A DNA stretch of 64,000 nt, taken from Methylorubrum rhodinum. GTDB lineage: Bacteria; Pseudomonadota; Alphaproteobacteria; Rhizobiales; Beijerinckiaceae. The notes under the pieces are model-generated. The model ran no database searches, was not told the DNA's origin, and saw only the letters and a program-made list of their open reading frames with translations. Shown one piece after another: positions 1 to 8,308 of the stretch. How positions within the stretch are numbered: position 1 is the stretch's first letter; every line of letters starts with the position of its first letter. The DNA lies in NCBI RefSeq assembly GCF_014199935.1, contig NZ_JACHOP010000028.1, positions 1-64,000 on the forward strand, read 5' to 3'. The position numbers and the translations under genes are program-made.

Positions 1-70
1 TCCTCCGGCTTGTGCCGCTTCGTTCCCATCTGTCCGTCCTCGTCCTGGCCCGCAGGCCATACCTCAGGGC

Positions 71-96
71 GGACCACTCCCATGGGGGCGGATCAC
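71..96 (+). repeat. IS3-type terminal sequence, copy 1
   Basis: About 26 bp, beginning GGACCACTCC and ending GGCGGATCAC. It matches the segment at 461-485 with only a few differences. The second copy lies just after the IS3 transposase stop, where a right inverted repeat belongs, so this first copy looks like an IS end joined directly to the middle of the transposase gene. Inference from sequence similarity only. Confidence 0.45.
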
Positions 97-450
97 AACG
101 GCCCGGAGTTCATCGCAAAATCCGTGCAGGCCTGGATCACCGGCGTTGGCGCAAGGACAGCCTACATCGCACCCGGCTCACCATGGGAGAACGGTTATGT
201 CGAGAGCTTCAACGCACGGCTACGAGACGAGTTGTTGAATGGTGAGATCTTCTACACGCTCAAAGAGGCGCAGATCGTGATCGAGAGTTGGCGACGACAC
301 TACAACGGTGTGCGTCCGCACGCCTCCCTCGGCTATCGGCCGCCGGCCCCGGAGGTGTTCGTGCCTGCCTCGTCCGCTTGGCCGGCTGCGCTCACCCGAC
401 CGGCTCCGCCGGCCAAGCTACCCGTGGAGCAAAGGCCGACCCTGCACTAA
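82..450 (+). pseudogene. IS3-family transposase OrfB, C-terminal fragment
   Basis: This is the C-terminal end of a DDE integrase-type transposase that would insert an IS3-family element. Visible landmarks are the catalytic-Asp region as DHNGPEF, then [20 protein letters not shown] with the catalytic Glu, then [18 protein letters not shown] at the end. The usual residue order is SDNGPEF, so the Asp region is altered (GADHNGPEF). Everything N-terminal to it is missing: codons before 82 do not resemble the family and instead overlap an IS-end-like sequence. About 120 codons remain of a protein normally near 280 residues. It is a non-functional remnant. The stop is at 448-450. Confidence 0.75.
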
Positions 451-460
451 CTTCGAACTT

Positions 461-485
461 GGACCACCTCGTGGGGGCAGATCAC
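461..485 (+). repeat. IS3-type right terminal sequence, copy 2
   Basis: GGACCACCTC...GGGGGCAGATCAC lies 10 bp after the IS3 transposase stop codon, as expected for the right inverted repeat. IS630 transposase homology starts immediately after it, so this IS3 element appears to have inserted into, or recombined with, an IS630-like gene. The matching sequence at 71-96 is in the same orientation. Confidence 0.5.
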
Positions 486-994
486 CACTGCGGCCCGGCC
501 AGCCCGAGCGGCGCACGCACGACTATCGCCGGGCCGGCACCACCGACCTGTTCGCGGCGCTGGACGTGCAGGCCGGTCGCGTTATCGGCCACTGCGCAAG
601 GCTTCACCGCTCCGTCGAGTTCCGCACCTTCCTCGATGAGGTCGAGGCCAACGTGCCGGCCGATCTCGACGTGCATCGGGTGCTCGACAACGCTGCCACC
701 CATAAGACCAAACTGATCCACGACTGGCTGCTGAAGCGCCCGCGCTGGCACCTGCACTTCACCCCGACCTCGGCCTCGTGGCTCAACCTCGTCGAGGGCT
801 GGTTCGCCCTGCTGGCACGGCGGCAACTCCAGCGCGGCGTGTTCGAGACCACGGACAATCCGGAGCGTGCGATCCACGCCTACATCAACCAGACCAACGC
901 CGAGCCGAAGCCGTTCGTCTGGACCAAGTCCGCCGACGACATCCTCGCCAGCGTCAAACGCTTCTGCCAACGAACTTCCAACTCAGACCAGTAG
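485..994 (+). pseudogene. IS630-family transposase, C-terminal fragment
   Basis: This is the DDE-superfamily transposase C-terminal half of an IS630/Tc1-like element. The reading frame begins to resemble the family at about 485 (LRPGQPERRTHDYRRAGTTD). It continues through the second catalytic Asp in HRVLDNAATHK and the HFTPTSASWLNLVEGWFA segment, whose Glu is the third catalytic residue. The stop is at 992-994. The N-terminal helix-turn-helix and first catalytic Asp are absent because an IS3 end abuts the break point. The open frame extends upstream to 308 but those codons overlap the IS3 fragment and look unrelated. It is probably inactive. Confidence 0.75.
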
Positions 995-1238
995 GGCATC
1001 CAAGCCGGCGGATCTGGCGCGCAAGCTGGGTCCGGAGCGCCGGGCACGAGAGGCCGCCCGGTCGGAAGTGCCAATGACCGGCTATCCGATCCTGTGGATG
1101 GCCGCCCTCAGGCCGTTTCAATCCGGATCATATTCGCCCCCATCCGACGGATCATATCGGATTACGCGCAACTCGAACGACGGCGCAGATGCTCGGGAGG
1201 CCGTTGTAATCGCTCGGTTTTCCGGAGCGAAGCATGAG

Positions 1239-1331
1239 TGGCGGAGACGGAGGGATTCGAACCCTCGATACCCTTATTAGGGGTATGCTCATTTAGCAAA
1301 CGAGTGCCTTCAGCCTCTCGGCCACGTCTCC
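1239..1331 (-). tRNA. tRNA-Ser (GCU anticodon)
   Basis: On the minus strand the 93-nt sequence folds with acceptor stem GGAGACG/CGTCTCC, discriminator G and an encoded CCA. The anticodon loop is TTTGCTAAA, giving GCU. The long variable arm (CATACCCCTAATAAGGGTA) is typical of serine tRNAs. The T-arm reads GGTTCGAATCC. Confidence 0.95.
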
Positions 1332-1366
1332 ACGCGGTTCGGCTCTAGAAGCTCCGGGGCGGCGGG

Positions 1367-2149
1367 TCAACCCGGTCGGCGCGGGGTCGTGATGCGGCGC
1401 TCGTAATGCTTGGCCACGCGCAGATGGCGCGAGATCGCGTAGTTCATCGCGGTCAGAAAGCCGTAGACGCCGCGCACGAAGTGCCGGCGGCCGACATACG
1501 CCTTGAGGAAGTTGCCCGGCAGTTCGACGAACACCCGCCAGGCGGGAATCGTCACGCCGCGGGCTTCGAGGTCGTCGGCCTGCTGGTCGGAATAGCGGTT
1601 GAGCTTGTCGAGCTGGTCGCCGAGCGACCGCACCGAGAAATGGTGGACGCGGCCCCTCAGCCGCCCGGCCGTGACGCCGGGGCCGAGATCGACCCGGTCG
1701 TGGACCGGAGACGGCGAGTAGCGGCTGCGGTCCCGGCGATAGAGCCGGACCGGGCTGAGCACGTAGGCCCAGGGGTGCGGCCGGGTCTCGCCGGGAAAGA
1801 TCTCGGCGATGTCGATCCGCCACGCCGCATGCGCCGGCTCGCCCGCGGCGAAGACCGCGCGGATCGCGCCCGCGAGGTCCGGCGGCACCACCTCGTCGGC
1901 GTCGAGGTTGAGCACCCAGGCGTGGCGGCACTGCTCCTCGGCGAAGCGTTTCTGCGGGCCGTAGCCCGGCCAGTCGTTGTGGATCACGCGGGCGCCGAGA
2001 GCCTCCGCGACGTCCTGCGTCCCGTCGGTCGAGCCGGAATCCACTACCACAAGGTCGTCGGTCAGGTCGCGCACCGCCCGGATCGTCGCGCCGATGCGGT
2101 CGGCCTCGTTCCGGGCGATGATGAAGACGGAGATCGGGAGCGGCGACAT
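1367..2149 (-). CDS. Family 2 glycosyltransferase, WaaE/KdtX-like
   Basis: This 260-residue protein probably transfers a sugar from an NDP-sugar to lipopolysaccharide core or another envelope glycan at the cytoplasmic membrane face. The N-terminus has the GT-A nucleotide-binding pattern (SVFIIARNEADRIGATI, then VVDSGSTDGT) and the metal-binding DxD region appears as NLDADE near residue 105. The rest matches the small WaaE-like GT2 group, including a C-terminal stretch with basic and hydrophobic segments but no clear multi-pass membrane domain. The gene stands alone between tRNA-Ser and the acyl-CoA ligase gene, 61 bp from the latter's stop. The substrate is unknown. Confidence 0.8.
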   Translation of the reverse strand: MSPLPISVFIIARNEADRIGATIRAVRDLTDDLVVVDSGSTDGTQDVAEALGARVIHNDWPGYGPQKRFAEEQCRHAWVLNLDADEVVPPDLAGAIRAVFAAGEPAHAAWRIDIAEIFPGETRPHPWAYVLSPVRLYRRDRSRYSPSPVHDRVDLGPGVTAGRLRGRVHHFSVRSLGDQLDKLNRYSDQQADDLEARGVTIPAWRVFVELPGNFLKAYVGRRHFVRGVYGFLTAMNYAISRHLRVAKHYERRITTPRRPG

Positions 2150-2210
2150 GTTTTTCGCTGGTGGGGCGGGGCTCCGCTGTAGCCGTGGCCTTCCGCGCGA
2201 ACAAGCGCGC

Positions 2211-3743
2211 CTATCCGGCCGCCTCCGCCAGCCGCTTGCGCTGGACCTTGCCGTTGGCCGTGCGCGGCAGGGCCTCGAGGAAGCGGACGGCGCGCGGGCA
2301 CTTGTAACCGGCGAGCCGCTCGCCGCACCACGCGATCAGCCCGTCGGCGTCGGGTTCGGCGCCGGAGCGGGGCACCACGAAGGCGGCGATCACCCGCACG
2401 TCGGCCCGCACCGACAGCTCCGCCACGCCGACCTCGGCGACGTCCGGATGGGCGGCGAGCACGCTCTCCACCTCCACCGGCGAGACGCGGTAGCCCATGG
2501 CGTTCATGAGGTCGTCGTTGCGGCCGTGGAACCAGAGATAGCCGTCGGCATCCAGGCTCGCGAGGTCGCCGCCCGCGAACCAGTCGCCGCGCATCACCGC
2601 CGCCGCCTCCTCGGGGCGCTGCCAATAGTCGAGCATCAGGCCGGGCTCGGAGCGGTGGACGGCGAGCAGGCCGATCTCGCCCGGCGGCAGCCGCACGGGC
2701 TCGCCCTCGACGGGGAGGATGGCGACGCAGCGTCCCGGCTGGGGCCGGCCGGGGGAGCCGGGGCGCACGGGAGTCGTCGGCCCGCTCGACACGTAGGTCG
2801 AGATCTCGCTCATGCCGAGCGCCTCATAGAGCGGGATGCCGGTGATGCCGGTCCAGTCGTCGAGGAGATCGGGGCTCAGCGCCTCGCCGGCCGTCACGCC
2901 GTGGCGCAGGCGCGAGAGATCGTGAGCCTCGAGATCGGCGTATTTGAGGATCTGGCGGAAGACGCTCGGCACGGCGGCGAAGATCGTCGCGCCGTGCCGG
3001 TCGAGCAGGCCGGGCCAGACGCCGCGATCGCGCGGGCCGTTGTAGAGGACCGCGGTGGCGCCGCAGGCCCAGGGATCGGTGATGCCGACGCCGAGCGTGT
3101 AGGTCCAGTTCATCGTGCCGGCATGCAGCATCACGTCGGTCTCGGCGAGGCCGAGCCAGTGGGCATGCATCGGCCGCCGGCCCCAGACGGCGCGGTGGGC
3201 GTGGAGCACGCCCTTCGGCCGGCTGGTGGTCCCCGAGGTATAGACCAGCGTCGCCGGATCGTCGGCGGCGGTGTCGGCGTAGTCGGACAGCGGCGCGCCC
3301 GCCTTCATCGCCGCGATCGCCTCGGCGTCGAGCCAGAGGCGCCCGCCGGTCTCCGCCGGTTTGGCGAAGCCTGCGCCGACCACCACGGCGGACACGCCCG
3401 CATTGTCCATCAGGAAGGCGGCCTCGTCGGCCGTGAGCTGCGGCGAGGAGGGGAGCGCCACGAGGCCGGCGGCCAGCGCTCCGAAATAGACGAGGACGTA
3501 ATCCGCCTCGTTGCCCATGCGGATCATCACCCGGTCGCCGGGCTTCAGCCCCAGGCCCAGCAGCCCCGCCGCGATGCCGCGCACGGCGCGGTCGGCCTCG
3601 GCGTAGGTCAGGCGGGCGACGGCCTCGCCCTCGCCGACCATGACGAGCGCCGTCTTGTCGCCGCGAAGCCGGGCATTCTCCGCAAGGCAAGAGCGGGCCG
3701 CATTGAAGCGGGGCGGCGGCAGGCGGTCGTCGGGAATCGGCAC
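2211..3743 (-). CDS. Acyl-CoA synthetase / AMP-dependent ligase
   Basis: This 510-residue member of the ANL adenylating superfamily would activate a carboxylic acid to its acyl-AMP and then acyl-CoA. The phosphate-binding motif YTSGTTSRPKGV is at about 168-179, EALGMSE is the substrate and ATP motif, GDLASLDADGYLWFHGR is the hinge region, and the C-terminal catalytic lysine lies in RTANGKVQRK near residue 499. Overall it resembles benzoate-CoA ligase and medium-chain acyl-CoA synthetases, but the acid cannot be told from sequence alone. It is divergently transcribed from the beta-lactamase gene, with about 100 bp between the two starts, which may share a promoter region. Confidence 0.85.
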   Translation of the reverse strand: MPIPDDRLPPPRFNAARSCLAENARLRGDKTALVMVGEGEAVARLTYAEADRAVRGIAAGLLGLGLKPGDRVMIRMGNEADYVLVYFGALAAGLVALPSSPQLTADEAAFLMDNAGVSAVVVGAGFAKPAETGGRLWLDAEAIAAMKAGAPLSDYADTAADDPATLVYTSGTTSRPKGVLHAHRAVWGRRPMHAHWLGLAETDVMLHAGTMNWTYTLGVGITDPWACGATAVLYNGPRDRGVWPGLLDRHGATIFAAVPSVFRQILKYADLEAHDLSRLRHGVTAGEALSPDLLDDWTGITGIPLYEALGMSEISTYVSSGPTTPVRPGSPGRPQPGRCVAILPVEGEPVRLPPGEIGLLAVHRSEPGLMLDYWQRPEEAAAVMRGDWFAGGDLASLDADGYLWFHGRNDDLMNAMGYRVSPVEVESVLAAHPDVAEVGVAELSVRADVRVIAAFVVPRSGAEPDADGLIAWCGERLAGYKCPRAVRFLEALPRTANGKVQRKRLAEAAG

Positions 3744-3844
3744 GGCGGCATCCGGTGGTCGAGGGCTTCCCCGGTGTCCGCCGCCGGTTGCGGGCCGTCA
3801 AGAAGGGCGACCGGGCCGCGATCCGGCAGGAAGAGGAAGGCCGC

Positions 3845-4708
3845 ATGATCACGACACGTCGGGCGACGATGGTGGGGCTCGCCGCCACGCTCCTCACCCT
3901 GAGGATGGGCCAAGCGCGGGCCGCCGCGTTCGAGGACGCCCTGGCGGGGATCGAGGCGCGGACCGGCGGGCGGCTCGGCGTCGCGGTGCTCGACACCGCC
4001 TCCGGCGAGCTGACGGGACGGCGCCTCGACGAGCGCTTCCCCCTTTGCAGCACCTTCAAGACGCTGGCCGCGGCGGCCGTGCTGGCGCGGATCGACGAGC
4101 GGCAGGACAGCCTGGATCGCCGGATCGTGTTCGAGCGCGAGGCTTTGGTGCCCTACTCGCCGGTCACCGAGCCGCGGGTCGGCGGAGCGGGCATGAGCCT
4201 CGCGGAATTGTGCGAGGCGGCGGTGATCCGCAGCGACAACACCGCGGGCAACCTGCTGCTCCGGGCGCTCGGCGGACCGTCCGGTCTCAACGCCTATCTG
4301 CGCTCCGTCGGGGACAGCGTGACCCGGCTCGACCGCACCGAGCCGACGCTCAACGAGGCCGCGCCGGGTGATCCGCGCGACACGACGAGCCCTGCCGCGA
4401 TGGTGCGGACGCTCGGCAAGCTGACGCTCGGCTCGGCGCTGTCGCAGCCATCGCGGGACCGGCTGACCGGCTGGCTCCTCGACAACCGCACCGGCGGGAA
4501 GCGGCTGCGGGCGGGACTGCCGCCGGGCTGGCGCATCGGCGAGAAGACCGGCTCGGGGGAGAACGGCACGACGAACGATGCCGGCGTGATCTGGCCGCCG
4601 GAGGGGGCGGCGCAGGTCGTCGCGGTCTACCTCACCGGCACCGACCGGCCGATGCCCGAGCGGGAGGCGGCGATCGCCTCGGTCGCGACGGCCGTGGCGG
4701 CGGAGTGA
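3845..4708 (+). CDS. bla: Class A beta-lactamase
   Basis: This exported serine beta-lactamase (287 aa) hydrolyses the beta-lactam ring in the periplasm. The signal peptide begins MITTRRATMVGLAATLL and ends near QARAAA, with an RR pair that may allow Tat export. All class A motifs are present: STFK (S69, K72), SDN at 130-132, E166 in EPTLN of the omega loop, and KTGSG at 234-238. The start was chosen for the GAGGAA ribosome-binding site just upstream; an earlier in-frame ATG at 3755 adds an unlikely leader. No AmpR-like regulator is adjacent. The substrate range cannot be inferred, and it may be a native chromosomal enzyme. Confidence 0.92.
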   Translation: MITTRRATMVGLAATLLTLRMGQARAAAFEDALAGIEARTGGRLGVAVLDTASGELTGRRLDERFPLCSTFKTLAAAAVLARIDERQDSLDRRIVFEREALVPYSPVTEPRVGGAGMSLAELCEAAVIRSDNTAGNLLLRALGGPSGLNAYLRSVGDSVTRLDRTEPTLNEAAPGDPRDTTSPAAMVRTLGKLTLGSALSQPSRDRLTGWLLDNRTGGKRLRAGLPPGWRIGEKTGSGENGTTNDAGVIWPPEGAAQVVAVYLTGTDRPMPEREAAIASVATAVAAE

Positions 4709-4733
4709 GAGCAGGGCCGAACCCCAACCGATC

Positions 4734-5261
4734 CTACCCGATGACGTTCGCGCGCAACGCCGCGCGCACCGGCCGGATCGCGCCCGACACGGCCGCGGAT
4801 GCGCCCTCCGCGAGTTCGCGCCAGAGGAACCGGGCCGGATCGACCGGTCCGGGCAGGACGAGGCGCCCCGGCGGCACCGGGGCGAACCCGAAGCGGCGGT
4901 AGAACGGCGCATCGCCCACCAGCACGACGAGGCCGTGACCGGCGCCGCGGGCCGCCTCCAGGCTCGCCCGCATCAAGGCAGAGCCGATGCCGCGGTCCGA
5001 AAAACTCGGATCGACGGTGAGCGGCCCGAGCACCAGGAGCGGCCCGCCCTCGGCCTCCGCCGGTCCGATCCGCACCGAACCGACGAGGTAGGTGCCGACG
5101 AGCGCCGTGAGGCAGAGTTCGGAGAGCGGCGCCGCGCCCTCGCGCAGCCGATAGGCCGTGCGGGCGAACCGGCCGGGCCCGAAGGCGCGGGCGTGCAGCC
5201 GCTCGATCGCCGGACCGTCGGCCGGGTGTTCGGGGCGGATGACGAGGGGGAGGGCGGTCAC
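4734..5261 (-). CDS. GNAT-family N-acetyltransferase
   Basis: This 175-residue acetyltransferase would use acetyl-CoA to acetylate an amine, substrate unknown. The acetyl-CoA-binding motif A appears as LGPLTVDPSFSDRGIGSALM, followed by VVLVGDAPFYRRFGFAPV, which resembles the YhbS-type branch of the family. No ATG fits; a GTG at 5259-5261 gives MTALPLVIRPEHPADG, the expected start of the first beta strand. It is convergent with the beta-lactamase gene, with only 25 bp between stops, and lies 72 bp downstream of the yejB-like gene, so it might be read through from that operon. Confidence 0.8.
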   Translation of the reverse strand: MTALPLVIRPEHPADGPAIERLHARAFGPGRFARTAYRLREGAAPLSELCLTALVGTYLVGSVRIGPAEAEGGPLLVLGPLTVDPSFSDRGIGSALMRASLEAARGAGHGLVVLVGDAPFYRRFGFAPVPPGRLVLPGPVDPARFLWRELAEGASAAVSGAIRPVRAALRANVIG

Positions 5262-5332
5262 GGGGGCGTCATCCGGGCGCGAGAACGAGGGCCGATAGCA
5301 GCCCAGTTCGCAGCCGGCAAACGTTCTTGGGA

Positions 5333-6430
5333 TCAGGCCGCCTTCGCCGAGAAATCGATCCGCGGATCGATCCACGTGTAGATCAAATCCGAGAGCAGGT
5401 TCACCGCGAGCCCCAGCAGCGAAAAAATATACAGTGTCGCGAACACCACCGGATAATCCCGCCCGACGATCGAGGTGAACGACAGCAGCCCGAGGCCGTC
5501 GAGGGAAAAGATCGTCTCGATCAGGAGCGAGCCGGTGAAGAAGGCGGTGATGAAGGAGCCGGGGAAGCCGGCGATGACGATCAGCATCGCGTTGCGGAAG
5601 ACGTGACCGTAGAGGACGCGGCGCTCCGTCAGGCCCTTCATGCGGGCGGTGAGCACGTATTGCTTGCGGATCTCGTCGAGGAACGAGTTCTTGGTGAGCA
5701 GCGTCGAGGTCGCGAAGGCGCCGAGCACCAGGGCGGCGAGCGGCAGGGCGAGGTGCCACGCGTAATCGACCGCCTTGCCCCACAGGCTCAAGCTCTCGAA
5801 GTTCTCGGAGGTGAGGCCGCGGATCGGGAAGATCTGCACGAACGAGCCGCCCGCGAACAGGATGATCAGCAGGATGCCGAACAGGAAGCTCGGGATGGCG
5901 TAGCCGACGATCACGACCGCCGAGGTCCACACGTCGAAGCGCGAGCCGTCGGAGACCGCCTTGCGGATGCCGAGCGGGATCGAGATCGCGTAGGAGATCA
6001 GCGTCATCCACAGGCCGAGCGAGATCGAGACCGGCAGCTTCTCCCTGATGAGCTGCATCACCGACACGTCGCGGAAGTAGCTGCGGCCGAAATCGAACCG
6101 GGCGTAGTCCCACAGCATCTTGGCGAAGCGCTCGGGGGCAGGCTTGTCGAAGCCGAACTGCGCTTCGAGTTTCTTGATGAAGGCCGGGTCGAGCCCTTGG
6201 GCACCGCGATACTTGGTGGTCTCCGAGCCGCCGCGGCTCGCCCCGCCGCCGAGGTCGCCCTGGCCGCCGGTGACGCGGCTGAGCGAGCCCTCCTGCTGGC
6301 CCTGGAGCTGGGCGAGCACGCGCTCGACCGGCCCGCCGGGGGCGAACTGGATGATCGCGAAGGTGATCAGCATAATCCCGAAGATGGTCGGGATCATGAG
6401 GGCGAGGCGCCGCAGGATGTAGCCGAGCAT
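5333..6430 (-). CDS. yejB: Microcin C/peptide ABC transporter permease, YejB-like
   Basis: This inner-membrane permease (365 aa) belongs to an oligopeptide-type ABC importer of the Yej class, which takes up peptides and microcin C-like compounds. It starts MLGYILRRLALMIPTIFGIM, the typical first membrane helix of DppB/OppB-type permeases. A periplasmic insertion (about 35-130) follows, then the binding-protein-dependent transport domain with VFRNAMLIVIAGFPGSFI and the C-terminal LIYTWIDPRIDF. Length and the large insertion fit YejB rather than OppB. It follows the two binding-protein genes with a 3-bp gap. No second permease (YejE) or ATPase (YejF) follows; a GNAT gene is next. Confidence 0.9.
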   Translation of the reverse strand: MLGYILRRLALMIPTIFGIMLITFAIIQFAPGGPVERVLAQLQGQQEGSLSRVTGGQGDLGGGASRGGSETTKYRGAQGLDPAFIKKLEAQFGFDKPAPERFAKMLWDYARFDFGRSYFRDVSVMQLIREKLPVSISLGLWMTLISYAISIPLGIRKAVSDGSRFDVWTSAVVIVGYAIPSFLFGILLIILFAGGSFVQIFPIRGLTSENFESLSLWGKAVDYAWHLALPLAALVLGAFATSTLLTKNSFLDEIRKQYVLTARMKGLTERRVLYGHVFRNAMLIVIAGFPGSFITAFFTGSLLIETIFSLDGLGLLSFTSIVGRDYPVVFATLYIFSLLGLAVNLLSDLIYTWIDPRIDFSAKAA

Positions 6431-6433
6431 GTC

Positions 6434-8308
6434 TCAGTCCCGCCCGATCCGCCGGGCCTTGTCCCTGTCGTACCACCACAGGTCGGGGGTGCCGAGGCCG
6501 TAGGCCGGCGGGGTCGCCGGATGGCCGAACACGTCCCAGGTCGCGAGCCGGTAGCTCGGAGCGTACCACATCGGAATCCAGTAGCGGCCCGCCCGCAGCA
6601 CCCGGTCGAGCGCGCGGCAGGCGGCCTCCAGCTCAGCCCGCGAGGCGGCGGTCACCGCCTTCTCGATCAGGGCGTCGACCACCGGATTGTCGATGCCGGC
6701 GAGGTTGTTGGTGCCGGGGATCGCGGCGGCCCTGGAGCCGAAGCTGGTGCGCAGCTCGGCCCCCGGCGTCGCCCCCTGCGAGGCGTTGCGGATCGCGATG
6801 TCGAAATCGAAGTCGCGCAGCCGCAGCTGGTATTGCGAGGCATCGACGATGCGCTGGCGCGCCTGGATACCGAGGCGTGCGAGGTTGCGGATGAAGGGTT
6901 GGGTGCGGGCTTCCCAGATCGGATCGTTGTCGAGGAACTCGAACGCGATCGGCGCGCCGCCCGGCAGCTTGAACACGCTGCCGTCGCGGGTGCAGCCGGC
7001 CTCCTTCAGCAGCGCGTTGGCGCGGCTCAGAAGCGCCCGGTCCTGGCCCGAGCCGTCGCTGGCGGGGCTCACCCAGGCCTCGCCGAACACTTCCGCCGGG
7101 AGATGCTGGGGATGGGCGTCGCGCAAGGGTTCGAGCAGCGCGAGTTCGTCCGGGCCGGGCCTGCCCGTGGCCTTGAGGTCCGAGCGCTCGAAGAACGATT
7201 CCGTGCGCGCGTAGGTGTCGTACATCTGGTTGCGGTTGGTCCAGGCGAAGTCGAAGCACAGACCGATCGCCTCGCGCACCCGCGCATCCTTGAACACCTC
7301 GCGGCGGGTGTTGAACCACCAGCCCTGGATGCTGGCCGGCGCGTTGTTCGGCAGCGTCACCCGCTTGACCCGGCCCTCGCGGGCGGCGGGGAAGTCGTAG
7401 CCGTTGGCCCAGATCGAGGAGGTGAATTCCTCGCGGTAGATGAAGGCGCCGCTCTTGAACGCCTCGAACGCCGCCTGACGATCGCGGAAATACTCGTAGC
7501 GCAACGCCTCGAAGTTGTTGCGCCCGACGTTCACCGGCAGGTCCGCGGCCCAGTAATCGGCCACCCGCTCCAGTTCGATGAAGCGCCCGACATCCATCCG
7601 CCCGACCCGGTAGGGACCAGAGCCCAGCGGCGCCTCCAGGGTCGAGGCCTCGAAGTCGCGGCCCTTCCACCAGCTCTCGGAGAAGACGGGGAGGCCGGCC
7701 ACGGTCTGCGGCAGGTCGCGGGCGTAGCCCGGCTTGTAGCGCACCAGCACCACGTCGTCGGCCTCTGCCGACGCGTCCTCGAGGTCGAGGATCTCCTGCG
7801 CGATCGCCGGATGGCCCTTGTCCCGCAGGATCTTCAGCGAGAACGCGACGTCGCGGGCGGTGAGCTTCGAGCCGTCGTGGAAATGCGCCTGCGGCCGAAG
7901 GCGGAAACGCTGGGTCAGCCCGTCCTCGCTCGTCTCCACCGTGCGGGCGATCAGGCCGTACATCGCATCCGGTTCGTCGAGGGCGCGCACCATCAAACTG
8001 TCGAAGGTGAAGTTCAGCCCCGCCGCGCCGTTGCCGCGGAAGACGTAGGGGTTGAGCGTGTCGAAGGTGTCGAAGGCCTGATTGCCGAAGGTCTGGACGA
8101 GCTGCGTCGAGAACCGCCCGCCGCGGGGCGCCATCGGGTTCACGTAGTCGAAACTCGGGAAGCCGGGCCCGTATTTCAGCTCGCCGAAGCTCGACAGGCC
8201 GTGGCTCGGGCCGGAGGCCGCGGCGCGGGCCGAGCGGGGGAGGGCGGCGGCGAGCGCGAGCGCTCCGGAGCCGAGGACGAGACCGCGCCGGGTGGGTGCG
8301 CCGCTCAA
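6434..8308 (-). CDS. Peptide ABC transporter substrate-binding protein, YejA-like (second copy)
   Basis: This exported family 5 solute-binding protein (624 aa) would capture peptides in the periplasm for the YejB-type permease. A TTG start at 8306-8308 overlaps the upstream stop (TTGA). It gives MSGAPTRRGLVLGSGALALAAALPRSARAAA split over a twin-arginine-like n-region and an AxA cleavage site. The body shares with its neighbour the segments KYGPGFPSFDYVNP, NPYVFRGNG, YRPGYARDLPQ-like text and a C-terminal DLWWYDRDK tail. It is clearly a paralogue of the gene upstream, so a tandem duplication with divergence is likely. TTG start is inferred; the next in-frame candidates would remove the signal peptide. 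Confidence 0.88.
   Translation of the reverse strand: MSGAPTRRGLVLGSGALALAAALPRSARAAASGPSHGLSSFGELKYGPGFPSFDYVNPMAPRGGRFSTQLVQTFGNQAFDTFDTLNPYVFRGNGAAGLNFTFDSLMVRALDEPDAMYGLIARTVETSEDGLTQRFRLRPQAHFHDGSKLTARDVAFSLKILRDKGHPAIAQEILDLEDASAEADDVVLVRYKPGYARDLPQTVAGLPVFSESWWKGRDFEASTLEAPLGSGPYRVGRMDVGRFIELERVADYWAADLPVNVGRNNFEALRYEYFRDRQAAFEAFKSGAFIYREEFTSSIWANGYDFPAAREGRVKRVTLPNNAPASIQGWWFNTRREVFKDARVREAIGLCFDFAWTNRNQMYDTYARTESFFERSDLKATGRPGPDELALLEPLRDAHPQHLPAEVFGEAWVSPASDGSGQDRALLSRANALLKEAGCTRDGSVFKLPGGAPIAFEFLDNDPIWEARTQPFIRNLARLGIQARQRIVDASQYQLRLRDFDFDIAIRNASQGATPGAELRTSFGSRAAAIPGTNNLAGIDNPVVDALIEKAVTAASRAELEAACRALDRVLRAGRYWIPMWYAPSYRLATWDVFGHPATPPAYGLGTPDLWWYDRDKARRIGRD

Noticed and set aside
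1123-1157. Direct repeat CGGATCATAT (two copies)
   Set aside because: It is ten bases only and near IS remnants; no further structure was seen, so it may be chance or an IS scar.
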